Shown here in pieces: positions 25,527-36,737 of a stretch of DNA of 58,366 nucleotides. This DNA is from Yersinia pekkanenii (GTDB lineage: Bacteria > Pseudomonadota > Gammaproteobacteria > Enterobacterales > Enterobacteriaceae), in the NCBI RefSeq assembly GCF_001152565.1, contig NZ_CQAZ01000029.1:1-58366 (forward strand). The letters run 5' to 3'. The translations under genes were made by a program, and so were the position numbers. Position 1 is the stretch's first letter; every line of letters starts with the position of its first letter. The notes beneath the pieces were generated by a model. It searched no databases. It saw only the letters and a list, made by a program, of their open reading frames with translations, and was not told the origin of the DNA.

Positions 25527-25826
25527 ATGTCAATTGGATTAGGTGAAAAAATCAAACTGATTAGGGAGTCAGAGAGGCTTAGTCAGAAGGAAATGTCTGA
25601 TTTAACAGGAATTCCATACGGAACGTTCATTCACTATGAGCAAGGAAGATCAAAGCCAGGGGCTGATGCCATCATAAAAATGCTAAAAGTATCCAGATTT
25701 AGAAAATACAGGGACTGGTTTATGTTCGATGAAGTCAATCCAGCAGCCGGGCAAATAGCACCGGCCCTCTCTCTTAATGGGCCAGAAACCACAGCGTTAC
25801 CCCCATCAGAGACGAAAATTGGTTAG
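25527..25826 (+). CDS. CI-type phage repressor (P2 C-like)
   Basis: 99 residues from ATG 25527 (GGAGAT upstream), the same length as the P2 C repressor. It is a compact HTH_3 protein: LGEKIKLIRESERLSQKEMSDLTGIPYGT (about 4-32; recognition-helix region SQKEMSDLTG) with a tyrosine-containing IHYEQGR. There is no LexA-type cleavage domain, so induction would be Cox- or antirepressor-driven rather than RecA-driven; this last point is inferred. The earlier in-frame ATG at 25419 lies in the operator region and is not favoured. Confidence 0.87.
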   Translation: MSIGLGEKIKLIRESERLSQKEMSDLTGIPYGTFIHYEQGRSKPGADAIIKMLKVSRFRKYRDWFMFDEVNPAAGQIAPALSLNGPETTALPPSETKIG

Positions 25827-25892
25827 ATATTTATTACGAATACGCTGACGACCTTTGGTCGCAATCTGTCAGTTATGTCGGAGGGCTTACTT

Positions 25893-26888
25893 ATGTCGAT
25901 TAAGAAGCTCGATGATGGTCGTTATGAGGTGGACATTAGACCGCAGGGTTCCGAGGGAAAGCGAATTCGGCGCAGGTTTAACACGAAAGGCGAGGCTCAA
26001 GTTTTTGAGCGCCATATTCTTGTTAATTACCACGATAAAGATTGGCTGGAAAAACCAGCAGACCGTAGAAGATTCACTGAATTACTTGAATTGTGGTGGG
26101 TATATCACGGCCAGAGCCACGTTAGGGGCAAAAAAGAAAGAGAGCGATTGACCGCGATTATTAAAAATCTCAGCGTTCAAGGTGTTATCAGGGCCGACCA
26201 GCTTACAAGAAAGTCGATTATAGACTACCGTGTGCGTATGTTGAGTGCAGGGCTAAGGCCGTCGAGCGTTAACCGGCATCACGCCATTTTAAGGGGGATG
26301 TTTACCAAATTAATTAATGCCGATGAGTACCACAGTCCGAACCCATTTGAAGGGGTTAAGCCATTCAAAGAAGGCGAGACAGATATGTCCTTTTTATCTG
26401 ATGAAGAGATAGAAAGTCTCATCAGCCTACTGTCGGGGGATGATCACAAAGCTGTATTGCTGTGCCTTGCTACTGGTGGGCGATGGGGTGAAGTGTCAAA
26501 CCTTAAATGTGAGCATATTATCGGTAATAAGGTAACATTCATGAAAACCAAAAATGGAAAGCGCCGAACGGTTCCAATATCGGATGAATTAAAATCATTC
26601 GTAAGGACTGGCAAGTCTGGTGCTTTATTCCGCCCAAGCTATACAACAGTCCGTAATGTGCTAAAGAAAGTGAAGCCAGATTTGCCACCGGGTCAGGCGG
26701 TGCATGTTTTGCGGCATACGTTCGCAACGCACTTCATGATGAACGGAGGGAATATCATTACACTTCAGCGGATCTTGGGACATGCGACGATACAGCAAAC
26801 AATGACCTATGCGCACTTTGCGCCAGACTTTTTACAGGATGCAGTGGCGTATAATCCCATCGCGGGAATGTCCATAAAGTGTCCATAA
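25893..26888 (+). CDS. int: tyrosine-recombinase phage integrase
   Basis: 331 residues from ATG 25893 (GGAGGG upstream; ATG 25875 is an alternative). N-terminal arm-binding part to about residue 60, core-binding SAM-like part (about 60-160), catalytic domain after it. Catalytic residues are visible: R in GGRWGEV, K in TKNGKRR, HVLRHTF (H-x2-R), LGHATIQQT (His) and the nucleophile Tyr in MTYAHF. Typical P2-like integrase. It lies at the prophage end next to pyrE. Confidence 0.95.
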   Translation: MSIKKLDDGRYEVDIRPQGSEGKRIRRRFNTKGEAQVFERHILVNYHDKDWLEKPADRRRFTELLELWWVYHGQSHVRGKKERERLTAIIKNLSVQGVIRADQLTRKSIIDYRVRMLSAGLRPSSVNRHHAILRGMFTKLINADEYHSPNPFEGVKPFKEGETDMSFLSDEEIESLISLLSGDDHKAVLLCLATGGRWGEVSNLKCEHIIGNKVTFMKTKNGKRRTVPISDELKSFVRTGKSGALFRPSYTTVRNVLKKVKPDLPPGQAVHVLRHTFATHFMMNGGNIITLQRILGHATIQQTMTYAHFAPDFLQDAVAYNPIAGMSIKCP

Positions 26889-26900
26889 CTGTCCATTAAC
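26869..26900. repeat. three TGTCCATAA-type direct repeats, likely integrase arm sites
   Basis: TGTCCATAAAG, TGTCCATAAC and TGTCCATTAAC in tandem across the integrase stop codon. A related pair (GTCCATAAAC then TGTCCACA in the integrase direction) follows the integrase remnant at 53.85 kb. Position between int and the att site suits arm-type binding. Confidence 0.6.
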
Positions 26901-26987
26901 TGGCACTAATTAGGACTTGTTAGCACGACTTAAAAAATATAACTCATTGTTTTGTAATGGCAATTACTGCTATTGCTGGGGTTGCCA

Positions 26988-27013
26988 AGGTACTTGCGAG
27001 TCGCCTTTTTTTT
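26988..27013 (+). terminator. attenuator or terminator-like hairpin before pyrE
   Basis: AGGTACT, loop TGCG, AGTCGCCT (one bulged C) and T8. Enterobacterial pyrE is normally controlled by an attenuator just upstream of it. Whether this hairpin is host or prophage sequence cannot be told from the window. Confidence 0.5.
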
Positions 27014-27089
27014 GCCTGCAATTTAGGCACCGAATCAGTCAACAAAAAAATTAATGACAGTAGCCACAATCTAGAGAGGAGACGTACCC

Positions 27090-27731
27090 ATGAAAGCCTA
27101 TCAGCGCGATTTTATCGAGTTTGCGCTTAACAAGCAGGTGTTGAAGTTTGGCGAATTTACCCTGAAGTCTGGGCGGATTAGCCCCTATTTCTTTAATGCC
27201 GGGTTGTTTAATACTGGGCTTGACCTGGCAAGACTGGGGCGTTTCTACGCTGCGGCATTAATGGATTGTGGAGTGGCGTTCGATCTATTGTTCGGGCCAG
27301 CATACAAGGGCATTCCTATTGCCACCACCACCGCCGTAGCGTTGGCAGAGCACCATGAGCGTGATGTGCCTTATTGCTTTAACCGTAAAGAAGCGAAAGA
27401 TCACGGTGAAGGTGGCAGTCTGGTGGGTAGTTCGTTACAAGGTCGGGTAATGTTAGTGGATGATGTAATAACTGCTGGCACTGCTATTCGTGAATCAATG
27501 GAGATTATCAATGCGCACGGTGCCACTCTGGCCGGTGTGATGATTTCATTGGACCGTCAGGAACGTGGCCGTGGTGAGATTTCAGCAATTCAGGAAGTAG
27601 AGCGAGATTATCACTGCAAAGTGATTGCCATTGTCACGCTGAATGATGTGATCGGTTATCTGGAAGAAAAGCCAGAAATGGCTGACCATTTGGCGGCAGT
27701 GCGTCAATATCGTGAGCTGTATGGCGTTTAA
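27090..27731 (+). CDS. pyrE: orotate phosphoribosyltransferase
   Basis: 213 residues, full length. It converts orotate and PRPP to OMP in pyrimidine synthesis. [11 protein letters not shown] (about 27-37) and the PRPP-binding loop [12 protein letters not shown] (about 121-132) are intact. GAGGAG lies ahead of the ATG. The gene is normally co-transcribed with rph, which would lie upstream; here the prophage occupies that place, so pyrE should be separated from the rph promoter (rph itself is not in the window). Confidence 0.98.
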   Translation: MKAYQRDFIEFALNKQVLKFGEFTLKSGRISPYFFNAGLFNTGLDLARLGRFYAAALMDCGVAFDLLFGPAYKGIPIATTTAVALAEHHERDVPYCFNRKEAKDHGEGGSLVGSSLQGRVMLVDDVITAGTAIRESMEIINAHGATLAGVMISLDRQERGRGEISAIQEVERDYHCKVIAIVTLNDVIGYLEEKPEMADHLAAVRQYRELYGV

Positions 27732-27753
27732 ACCGTAATACGGAATAAATGTG

Positions 27754-27776
27754 AAAGGGCCAGATGGCCCTTTTTA
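27754..27776. terminator. bidirectional terminator between pyrE and slmA
   Basis: AAAGGGCC, loop AGAT, GGCCCTTTTT. The symmetrical A/T flanks serve both convergent genes. Confidence 0.88.
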
Positions 27777-27802
27777 CATAACAACCAGAGTATATTTGGG
27801 GC

Positions 27803-28399
27803 TTATTGCAACTGCGCCACAATCAGTGGCCAGCGCGCATCAAACTCTTGCGTCGGCCGGTAGCGGAATTCAGAACGAACAAAGCGTGAAAGCATCCCTT
27901 CACAAAATGCCAGTAGCTGAGTTGCCAATAGCGCTTCATCATGGATAAAACCTTGCCCGTCGCGTAGTTTTTTCTCGCGCAGAACCTGACGTAGCTGTAC
28001 CTCAATTCGTTCAAATAACTGGTTAATCCGCCCTTGCAGGCGATCTTGTTCGAACATCAGCGCATGCCCGGTCATGATACGGGTCAGCCCTGGATTGCGT
28101 TCCGCAAAACCTAATATCAGCAGCAGGATAAGCCGGAGGCGATTGAACGTCTCTTTTTCATCTTGCAAAATCAAATTAATGCGGGACATCAAACTATCTT
28201 CAATAAACTCGATCAGGCTATCAAACATCCGCGTCTTACTGGGGAAATGCCGATAAAGCGCGGCTTCGGAAACCCCCACATTAGCCGCGAGTTTAGCGGT
28301 AGTAATGCGTTGGTTGCCGTCACCGGATTCCAGCATTTGCGCTAAAGACTGCAAAATTTCCTCGCGCCTATTCCTTTTCGTATTTTCTTTTTCTGCCAT
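27803..28399 (-). CDS. slmA: nucleoid occlusion factor SlmA
   Basis: 198 residues from [16 protein letters not shown], the usual start; longer reading to 28468 is not conserved. TetR-family HTH in the first 60 residues ([20 protein letters not shown], 20 residues) with a helical C-terminal dimer domain. Bound to SBS sites on the chromosome it blocks FtsZ ring assembly over the nucleoid. Its place between dut and pyrE is conserved in enterobacteria. Confidence 0.98.
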   Translation of the reverse strand: MAEKENTKRNRREEILQSLAQMLESGDGNQRITTAKLAANVGVSEAALYRHFPSKTRMFDSLIEFIEDSLMSRINLILQDEKETFNRLRLILLLILGFAERNPGLTRIMTGHALMFEQDRLQGRINQLFERIEVQLRQVLREKKLRDGQGFIHDEALLATQLLAFCEGMLSRFVRSEFRYRPTQEFDARWPLIVAQLQ

Positions 28400-28520
28400 G
28401 TCCGAGTAGACCCTTGCTAAAAATGACTTAATAACAAAAACCCAAATACCGGCCGCACTGGGTACCAAGCCCCGGCGGCTTATGTGATAGCTTTTTTACG
28501 GTATTGAGGTCTAGGGTAGG

Positions 28521-28979
28521 TTATTGGCGCCCAGAATGACCAAAACCACCGGTACCACGTTCACTGAGGTAAAAATCTTCAACCAAATTGAATTCTGCTT
28601 GTACTACGGGAACAAATACCATTTGTGCGATGCGTTCGCCGGGTTCGATGGTAAAAGGTTGTTGACCACGGTTCCAGACTGACACCATCAACTGACCTTG
28701 ATAATCGGAATCAATCAGCCCGACCAGATTACCCAATACCACACCGTGTTTATGCCCCAAACCGGAGCGCGGCAGAATGACCGCAGCCAAGGCGTTGTCA
28801 CCGATATGTATCGCTAAACCAGTGGGTAACAATGTGGTTTGCCCTGGCAGCAAATCAACTGCCTCGTCCAGACAGGCCCGTAAATCCAGCCCAGCAGAAC
28901 CTTCTGTAGCATAGGCTGGTAAAGGAAATTCATTGCCAACACGTGGGTCCAGAATTTTAATGTCGATTTTTTTCATCAT
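28521..28979 (-). CDS. dut: dUTP diphosphatase
   Basis: 152 residues from [10 protein letters not shown]. It hydrolyses dUTP to dUMP, keeping uracil out of DNA. The trimeric dUTPase motifs are all there: [41 protein letters not shown] and [10 protein letters not shown]. It overlaps the coaBC 3' end by 23 bases, the standard coaBC-dut arrangement. Confidence 0.98.
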   Translation of the reverse strand: MMKKIDIKILDPRVGNEFPLPAYATEGSAGLDLRACLDEAVDLLPGQTTLLPTGLAIHIGDNALAAVILPRSGLGHKHGVVLGNLVGLIDSDYQGQLMVSVWNRGQQPFTIEPGERIAQMVFVPVVQAEFNLVEDFYLSERGTGGFGHSGRQ

Positions 28980-30174
28980 AACGGCTGACAATCTCGTCTA
29001 TTAAATGCTGACTGAGGAGATGTTTATCGCTGAGCGGTAAACGTTTCTCGCCAGCTGGCCAAAAAAGGTGCAAGGCATTGGTATCACTGTTAAAACCATG
29101 CTCTGCGAGCGATACATCATTAGCGCAAATAAGATCCAGCTTCTTTCGCGCCAGTTTTTGTCGCGCGTATTCTTCCACATTCTGGGTTTCGGCAGCAAAT
29201 CCAACCACAAATGGACGATTTTTAACCATCGAAGCCACGCCGGCAACAATATCCGGGTTTTTCACTAACTTAAGGGTAATCTCGTCACCCTGTTTTTTTA
29301 TTTTCTCGTCAGAAACGTGCTCTGCACGGTAATCTGCTACTGCGGCACAAGAAATAAAAATATTCTGCTGGCCTGCCAGGCTCTGAACGGTCTGCTGCAT
29401 CTCAATAGCACTGATAACATCAATGCGATCCACACCAACTGGCGTGGAGAGGTTCACCGGCCCGGCAACCAGAGTGACCTTGGCTCCTCTGGCAGCCGCT
29501 GCCTGAGCAATAGCGAAGCCCATCTTGCCCGAACTTTGATTGCTGATAAAGCGCACGGGATCAAGTGCTTCACGCGTTGGCCCAGCGGTAATCATGACAC
29601 TCAAATGTTGCAGATCTTGTTTGGCATAAAAATGATCATGCGCCAATGCGACAATTTCCAGCGGGTCCAGCATTCTGCCTGGGCCGACATCGCCACAAGC
29701 CTGGCTGCCACTGTCTGGCCCCCACAGTAACACTCCGCGATTGGCAAGGGTCTGCAAGTTCGCTTGGGTAGCGGCTGCCCGGTACATCTGTTGATTCATG
29801 GCGGGCACGGCTGCAACAGGGGCTACGGTTGCCAGGCAAACTGTAGTCAGTAGGTCATTAGCCATACCTGCTGCCACTCGCGCCAGTAAATCTGCGGTAG
29901 CAGGGGCCATAATCACCAAATCAGCCCATTTACCCAGCTCAATATGGCCCATAGCCGCTTCTGCCGCAGGATCGAGCAAATCGTCAGCGACGGGATAGCC
30001 CGAGACTGCCTGCAACGTGAGCGGCGTAATGAATGCTTTGGCGGCGGGGGTCATAACTACGCGTACATCTGCGCCTCTGTCGCGTAAGCGGCGTACCAGC
30101 TCAGGAGATTTATACGCGGCAATACCCCCGCTAATTCCGAGCACAATATGTTTGCCGGCAAGTCCCGTCATCAT
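28957..30174 (-). CDS. coaBC: bifunctional phosphopantothenoylcysteine decarboxylase / phosphopantothenate-cysteine ligase
   Basis: About 405 residues from [13 protein letters not shown]; upstream in-frame codons to 30261 are not conserved. The N-terminal CoaC flavoprotein domain (about 1-190) has [18 protein letters not shown] and the [11 protein letters not shown] Cys; the CoaB domain (about 190-405) begins [18 protein letters not shown]. Together they make 4'-phosphopantetheine for CoA. Divergent from radC. Confidence 0.97.
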   Translation of the reverse strand: MMTGLAGKHIVLGISGGIAAYKSPELVRRLRDRGADVRVVMTPAAKAFITPLTLQAVSGYPVADDLLDPAAEAAMGHIELGKWADLVIMAPATADLLARVAAGMANDLLTTVCLATVAPVAAVPAMNQQMYRAAATQANLQTLANRGVLLWGPDSGSQACGDVGPGRMLDPLEIVALAHDHFYAKQDLQHLSVMITAGPTREALDPVRFISNQSSGKMGFAIAQAAAARGAKVTLVAGPVNLSTPVGVDRIDVISAIEMQQTVQSLAGQQNIFISCAAVADYRAEHVSDEKIKKQGDEITLKLVKNPDIVAGVASMVKNRPFVVGFAAETQNVEEYARQKLARKKLDLICANDVSLAEHGFNSDTNALHLFWPAGEKRLPLSDKHLLSQHLIDEIVSRYDEKNRH

Positions 30175-30367
30175 GATTGTCCGAATGAAAGCCATAGGAG
30201 GCGATATTTTAGCATAACCGCTGAGCAGATTAGCTATCAGGCTGTCTCCTGATGTCATCAATCAGCAAATTTGCGAGACGTTACGCATGCTCTTAATCAT
30301 GGTGTCGCTGGGTATAAAGCCTTCTGTCATGCTGCCTACGCTGTTCAGGGATAACAGGAGCAAAAGG

Positions 30368-31036
30368 ATGGATGGATGGTATGGGCAGATAGCCCCAAGA
30401 GAAAAATTATTGCAATACGGTGCTGCCGTGCTGACTGACGCCGAGTTGCTCGCTATTTTTTTACGCACCGGTATTCCGGGGATGCATGTAATGCAGATGG
30501 CAGAGTATTTGATTGAAGAGTTTGGTTCGCTGCACGGGCTGATGTCTGCAGATTATCAGACGTTGTGCGCACGAAAGGGGATTGGAGCGTCGAAGTTCAG
30601 CCAAATTCAGGCGATTGGGGAGCTGGCTTCTCGCTGTTTTTCATCTCATCTAATGCGAGAAAGTGTTCTACTTAATCCCGATATCACACAAAAATTTCTG
30701 CAAAATATTCTTTCTCACCGTGAGCGTGAGGTTTTTTTAGTTATGTTTTTGGATAACCAGCATCGTGTTATTCGCCATGAGGAGTTATTTACTGGTACCA
30801 TCAACAGCGTTGAGATCCATCCAAGGGAAATTGTGCGCGAAGCGTTGAAGGTTAATGCCGCCGCGCTGATTCTGGCGCATAATCACCCTTCGGGTAAGGC
30901 TGAACCGAGCCAGGCCGACCGTTTGATTACTACGCAGGTGATAAAAGCCTGTTCATTATTAGATATTCGGGTGCTCGATCATTTGGTGGTTGGTCGGGGT
31001 GAATGTGTCTCATTTGCCGAACGGGGATGGCTTTAG
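30368..31036 (+). CDS. radC: RadC family JAMM-domain protein
   Basis: 222 residues from ATG 30368 (GGAG 8 bases upstream), the first ATG of an ATGGATGGATGG run. N-terminal HhH-like part ([15 protein letters not shown]) and C-terminal JAMM metalloprotease-like domain with [14 protein letters not shown]. Once called a DNA repair gene; actual role unclear. Placed between coaBC and rpmB as in other enterobacteria. Confidence 0.95.
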   Translation: MDGWYGQIAPREKLLQYGAAVLTDAELLAIFLRTGIPGMHVMQMAEYLIEEFGSLHGLMSADYQTLCARKGIGASKFSQIQAIGELASRCFSSHLMRESVLLNPDITQKFLQNILSHREREVFLVMFLDNQHRVIRHEELFTGTINSVEIHPREIVREALKVNAAALILAHNHPSGKAEPSQADRLITTQVIKACSLLDIRVLDHLVVGRGECVSFAERGWL

Positions 31037-31080
31037 CCAAATAATAATTGATCCTTTCGGGATCTTTAGCTGTTCGGGAC

Positions 31081-31109
31081 TTGAGCACTTACGCTTCAGA
31101 GCGTATACT
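31081..31109 (+). promoter_or_regulatory. promoter of rpmB-rpmG(-mutM)
   Basis: TTGAGC (31081-31086), 17-base spacer, TATACT (31104-31109). It lies in the 263-base gap between radC and rpmB, which holds no gene; the long leader that follows (about 180 bases) has pairs such as CTCAGCAGG and CTGCTGAG-like halves that may fold. Confidence 0.75.
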
Positions 31110-31278
31110 ACGCCACCTTTGAGAATCTTGGGTTTGGCGTGAAGGGCCTATCTCAGCAGGTTTATAGCCTGGTGATAGGGGTTTCTGACCTGATGACAGT
31201 GAGTCTTCTCAGTGAATTTGCTGAGATGGGCTCTAAAGCCTGACGAGGCGGCCAAATCCTATACGAAGCTCGAGCTGA

Positions 31279-31536
<258 letters not shown>

Positions 31537-31544
31537 GGAACTGA

Positions 31545-31715
<171 letters not shown>

Positions 31716-31730
31716 TTTTAGTGGATTAAG

Positions 31731-31758
31731 AAAAACCCGGCTTCGGCCGGGTTTTTTA
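31731..31758 (+). terminator. rho-independent terminator after rpmG
   Basis: AAAAACCCGGC, loop TTCG, GCCGGGTTTTTT. Strong stem with T-run; mutM starts 40 bases later, so mutM is read through or has its own promoter. Confidence 0.93.
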
Positions 31759-31797
31759 TTATATACAGTACAGTGAGATACGTTGAAGGGAGGTTAG

Positions 31798-32607
31798 ATG
31801 CCTGAATTACCAGAAGTTGAAACCAGCCGACGCGGGATCGAACCTTATCTTGTCGGTCAGACTATTCTTTATGCAGTGGTCAGAAATGCCCGCTTACGCT
31901 GGCCAGTATCCGATGAAATTCTGGCATTAAGTGATCAACCCGTGCTGAGTGTTCAGCGTCGGGCAAAGTATTTACTGATAGAACTGCCGACTGGCTGGAT
32001 TATCGTGCATTTGGGGATGTCAGGCAGCCTGCGCATTTTGTCAGAGGAAGCTGAGGCGGAAAAACATGATCATGTCGATTTGGTGATCAGTAATGGCAAA
32101 ATATTGCGTTATACCGACCCGCGCCGCTTTGGTGCCTGGTTATGGGCGAAAGACCTGGAAACCAGCAGCGTTTTAGCGCATTTAGGGCCTGAGCCACTGA
32201 GTGATGAATTTTCTTCCCAATATCTGTTTGATAAATCACGTAACAAACGCACCGTGATTAAACAGTGGTTGATGGATAACAAAGTGGTGGTCGGGGTTGG
32301 CAATATCTATGCCAGTGAATCTCTGTTTGCCGCCGGTATTTTGCCAGAGCGTGCTGCCGGTTCATTAACCGCATCCGAAATCACTTTGCTGGTAGCAACG
32401 ATAAAAGCCGTGTTATTGCATTCTATTGAGCAGGGGGGCACGACATTGCGCGATTTTTTACAGTCAGATGGTAAGCCGGGTTACTTTGCACAAGAGTTAC
32501 AGGTGTATGGGCGAGCTGGTGAGGTATGCCGCCGTTGTGGGCATCGGATTGAAATTGCGAAACATGGGCAGCGCAGCACGTTTTTTTGCCGCCACTGCCA
32601 GCATTAA
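31798..32607 (+). CDS. mutM: formamidopyrimidine-DNA glycosylase (Fpg)
   Basis: 269 residues. It removes 8-oxoguanine and FaPy lesions and nicks the abasic site. After Met removal the catalytic Pro1-Glu2 are there ([10 protein letters not shown]), Lys near residue 57 in RRAKYLL, the H2TH part [10 protein letters not shown], and the C-terminal zinc finger CRRC ... CRHC. Complete and typical. GGAGG precedes the ATG. Confidence 0.98.
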   Translation: MPELPEVETSRRGIEPYLVGQTILYAVVRNARLRWPVSDEILALSDQPVLSVQRRAKYLLIELPTGWIIVHLGMSGSLRILSEEAEAEKHDHVDLVISNGKILRYTDPRRFGAWLWAKDLETSSVLAHLGPEPLSDEFSSQYLFDKSRNKRTVIKQWLMDNKVVVGVGNIYASESLFAAGILPERAAGSLTASEITLLVATIKAVLLHSIEQGGTTLRDFLQSDGKPGYFAQELQVYGRAGEVCRRCGHRIEIAKHGQRSTFFCRHCQH

Positions 32608-32614
32608 TCATATC

Positions 32615-32698
32615 CCCTTCGTATTTGAAGCCGCAGGGCTGTTAGCTATCTTAGCTTGCTGCCTGGCTGCCTGGCTGCCTTGGTGCGTCAATAAGGGG
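32615..32698. repeat. degenerate copy of dispersed Yersinia-type repeat
   Basis: CCTTCGTATTTGAAGCCGCAGG followed by GGCTGTTAGCT (quoted in parts: CCTTCGTATTTGAAGC, CGCAGGGCTG) matches the ends of the repeats at 41259 and 48949. It is followed by three CTGGCTGC-type direct repeats. Lies between the convergent mutM and coaD genes. Confidence 0.6.
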
Positions 32699-32699
32699 G

Positions 32700-33958
<1,259 letters not shown>

Positions 33959-35236
33959 TTAGTGGCTCCGTTGCGGTAAATAAGGCTCCAGCAAGTGTAA
34001 TAACCGTTGTAGCGCGCCTTGATTTTCATGCAATACATCAACCGCATGGCGGCCATAATAGAGACGGCAATCTTCATCAGTCAGCAGCATGGTGATTTCT
34101 TTCACCAGTGATAGCGTGTCGGTGACCGTAATCAATCCCTCGGCCTGTTCCAGCTTGGCACAGATGTCTTTAAAGTTAAACGTATGCGGCCCCATCAGCA
34201 CGGGTATCGCATGAGCTGCAGCTTCCAACGGGTTATGACCACCACGTTCAACCAGACTGCCGCCCACAAAGGCCAGATCAGCAATGCCGTACAGCAGCAT
34301 TAGCTCACCCATGGTGTCACCAATCACTACCTGTGTATTGCCTGTAGGAACTTCGCCCTTGCTACGTAATGTGTAGCTCAGCCCGGCTTTCTCCGTCAGT
34401 TCAACCGCTTTAGGGAAACGTTCTGGGTGACGAGGCACCAGAATCAACAACAATGTTGGGAAGCGTTGCAATAATTGACTATGGGCTTCCAGCAAAATGG
34501 ATTCCTCGCCGTCATGGGTACTGGTCGCAATCCACACTGGGCGATGAGGTGCCCACTGGCGGCGCAATGTCACGGCTCTGGCGGCTAACTCAGGGGTGAC
34601 GGAAATATCAAATTTCAGACTACCGGTTACCGTGAGCTGTGAGCGACGAAGACCTAATTCAATGAAACGATCGCCATCTTCCTGATTTTGTGCCGCAATC
34701 AGGGTGATCCGTTGCAACATATTACGGATAAAACTACCGATTTTTTTGTAGCCAGCGGCAGAGCGGGCAGAAAGACGCGCATTGGCAATGACCAACGGTA
34801 TCTTGCGGCGATGCAGTGCATTGATAAGGTTCGGCCACAGCTCTGTTTCCATGATAATAACCAGCTTGGGATTAACCTGATCAAGAAAACGGTTCACCGA
34901 ACCGGGGAGGTCGTAGGGCAGATAAACGTGGTGAACATCTTTACCAAAAGCGGATTGAACACGCTCAGAACCGGTCGGTGTCATGGTGGTGACGGTAATA
35001 GGTAATGATGGATAACGGTGACGTAATGCCCTGACCAAGGGGATGGCAGCCAGTGTTTCACCGACTGAAACTGAATGCAGCATGATACCGCCAGCGACGA
35101 CTTTACCGGCACAAAAACCATAGCGTTCTGCCCAGCGCTTGCGATAAGCAGGGGATTTACGGCTACGTAACAACAACCGCAGCCAAATCAAAGGTTGAAT
35201 AAGGTAAAGTAGTACCTGATATAAACGCAGCAACAT
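33959..35236 (-). CDS. waaA: lipid IV(A) Kdo transferase
   Basis: 425 residues from MLLRLYQVLLYLIQPLIW; a longer reading to 35278 is not conserved. It adds Kdo residues to lipid IVA at the inner membrane. N-terminal membrane anchor (about 2-20), then the GT30 sequences SVSVGETLAAIPLVRALRHR, METELWPNL and GGSLVERGGHNPLEAAAHA. Full length. Confidence 0.98.
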   Translation of the reverse strand: MLLRLYQVLLYLIQPLIWLRLLLRSRKSPAYRKRWAERYGFCAGKVVAGGIMLHSVSVGETLAAIPLVRALRHRYPSLPITVTTMTPTGSERVQSAFGKDVHHVYLPYDLPGSVNRFLDQVNPKLVIIMETELWPNLINALHRRKIPLVIANARLSARSAAGYKKIGSFIRNMLQRITLIAAQNQEDGDRFIELGLRRSQLTVTGSLKFDISVTPELAARAVTLRRQWAPHRPVWIATSTHDGEESILLEAHSQLLQRFPTLLLILVPRHPERFPKAVELTEKAGLSYTLRSKGEVPTGNTQVVIGDTMGELMLLYGIADLAFVGGSLVERGGHNPLEAAAHAIPVLMGPHTFNFKDICAKLEQAEGLITVTDTLSLVKEITMLLTDEDCRLYYGRHAVDVLHENQGALQRLLHLLEPYLPQRSH

Positions 35237-35278
35237 TCTATCAATTTCATTTATATGGATTATTAAGAATAATACCAT

Positions 35279-35771
35279 ATTTGAGCAAGAAAGGCTCTTT
35301 TCAACTGGGTTCGATGGATGGCCGGAGGCGCGCCGGTTTATTCATAAAAAGAATATAAAGTTGTAACAAGTTTCAGTGAATGGAGGGTGATAAAGTTCAT
35401 TTCTCTTGTTTAAAGATGAGAACAATTGTCATTACCTCTTGATGTCTTTAATAAGACAGAGATAGATGCCATAAGGTCATCAGTCAGTGATGTTTTTATC
35501 TGACAATATGCCTTCTGTTAGCTGTTTATCACTTGTTAATGAAGTTTATATTTTATTGGTATGGTATTTAGCAATTAATCATCTAAAAAGAGAAGCCAGC
35601 GAACAATTATTAAGACAGTATGGGCGAGTTGCTCCTATTCATTATTTAAATAATGAATTAACCAACAGCAGCCGACCCTGATAATTATCAGAGCCGATTG
35701 TCATTACATGATAAATACGTATTGGCAGCGTTTTTAGCGTGAATAATTCAGCGAAAATAAACAATGCTCGC
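35279..35771. other. 493-base intergenic region between waaC and waaA
   Basis: AT-rich, with only one weak reading frame (35487-35681). It separates two same-direction LPS operons; the promoter of waaA must lie here (5' of 35236 on the minus strand). AATAATTAAGA... and a TAATTATCAGAGC-like stretch around 35670-35700 could be a terminator or start of a leader for the minus strand. No JUMPstart or other recognisable element found. Confidence 0.5.
35487..35681 (+). CDS. doubtful small ORF
   Basis: 64 codons (GTG or second-codon ATG start). A hydrophobic middle (LVNEVYILLVWYLAINHL) would span a membrane. The only ribosome-site candidate is AAGGTCAT. It sits on the strand opposite to both LPS operons in an AT-rich gap. 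Kept as low confidence. Confidence 0.25.
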   Translation: MMFLSDNMPSVSCLSLVNEVYILLVWYLAINHLKREASEQLLRQYGRVAPIHYLNNELTNSSRP

Positions 35772-36737
35772 TCATGAAATTAGTGCTTCCAGGCGCGCCA
35801 TAATAGTTTCAGCCGTAATGGTATCCATACTTTTTTGCTCAGAAATAACCGCAATTTGGTTCTTTCCGTAGCCGCCAATTAAACCCGGATCGGTTGGGCC
35901 GAACAACGTAATGTTGGGGCGATCCAAGGCGGCGGTCAGATGACTAAGGCCGGTATCAACAGAAACGACAGCTTTTGCGCCCGCCAGAACCTCTGCCACC
36001 TGCTGGAGACTGAGCTTAGGCAATACCTCAACATGAGGGAAATGCTCCGCTAACCGTAAAGCGCGCTGATATTCATGTTCCGCACCCCAGGGCAATTTGA
36101 TTTTTAAACCGGTAGGTGCAACCTGCTCAATCAATTTCAACCAATGGCTTTCAGGCCAGTGTTTGCTCTCGCGGGTTGTCGCATGCAGGAAGACCAGATA
36201 CTGGTCAGCATCGGCTGGTAAGTGGCTTAAAAAACGTGGCGCGATAGCATAATCGCCATAACTTTCTGGTTTATCATAGCCCAGACTCTTGGCAAATAAC
36301 TGACGTATTCGTTCGACCGCATGTTGTTTGATATCAATATGATGGCGGCAGTTATAAAACCAACTGGCAAACGGCTCACGGGCGCTTTTGCTGTCCGGGC
36401 CATGTTTTATCCCTTTGGCAATACGGGTAATCAGCGCGGCACTTTTAATCAGCCCCTGCGCGTCGATCACCACATCATAGCTGCGTTGCTGCACCACACG
36501 TTTAAAATCACAACGTTCCTGCCGGGTATCACTGCCAAACCAGTTTTTACGCCAACGGCGGATAGCCACCGGAATCACTTTATCCACCGCCGGATGCCAA
36601 CTGGGGATCTGACAGAATCCTTCTTCTACTACCCAATCAAAGCGAATATCGGGAATGGCCTGCATGGCATCAGTCAGTGCGGGTAATGTATGTAACACAT
36701 CCCCCATTGAAGAGGTTTTAACGATCAATACATGCAT
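35772..36737 (-). CDS. waaC: LPS heptosyltransferase I
   Basis: 321 residues, GT9 family. It transfers L-glycero-D-manno-heptose from ADP-heptose to Kdo. MHVLIVKTSSMGDVLHTLPAL at the start (in parts MHVLIVKTSSMGDV, LHTLPAL) and the GT9 motif VSVDTGLSHLTAALD plus NITLFGPTDPGL near the end. TAATG overlap with waaF. Confidence 0.97.
   Translation of the reverse strand: MHVLIVKTSSMGDVLHTLPALTDAMQAIPDIRFDWVVEEGFCQIPSWHPAVDKVIPVAIRRWRKNWFGSDTRQERCDFKRVVQQRSYDVVIDAQGLIKSAALITRIAKGIKHGPDSKSAREPFASWFYNCRHHIDIKQHAVERIRQLFAKSLGYDKPESYGDYAIAPRFLSHLPADADQYLVFLHATTRESKHWPESHWLKLIEQVAPTGLKIKLPWGAEHEYQRALRLAEHFPHVEVLPKLSLQQVAEVLAGAKAVVSVDTGLSHLTAALDRPNITLFGPTDPGLIGGYGKNQIAVISEQKSMDTITAETIMARLEALIS

Larger units (their letters stand above)
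1..27000. mobile_element. P2-like (HP1/K139-like) prophage, left end outside window
   Basis: A contiguous set of P2-family genes: integrase, CI, Cox, gpA replication protein, Ogr, Q, P, O, N, M, L, R, S, sheath, tube, lysis genes, tape measure, J, I and tail fibre. DUF2586/DUF2597-type sheath and tube genes, an M15 endopeptidase in place of a P2-type lysozyme, and P-Q divergent from O-N-M-L place it nearer HP1/K139 than P2. The right boundary lies between the integrase stop (26888) and the pyrE start (27090); the exact attachment core cannot be set because the left junction is not visible. Confidence 0.93.

Noticed and set aside
27000-27015. C-T8-G tracts near both integrase ends (27005-27014 and 53759-53768) as a shared attachment core
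   Set aside because: Relative to the integrase direction one is T8 and the other A8, so they cannot be the same core; T8 tracts are also just terminator tails.
29317-29730. 137-codon plus-strand frame in coaBC
   Set aside because: Antisense shadow of conserved CoaBC.
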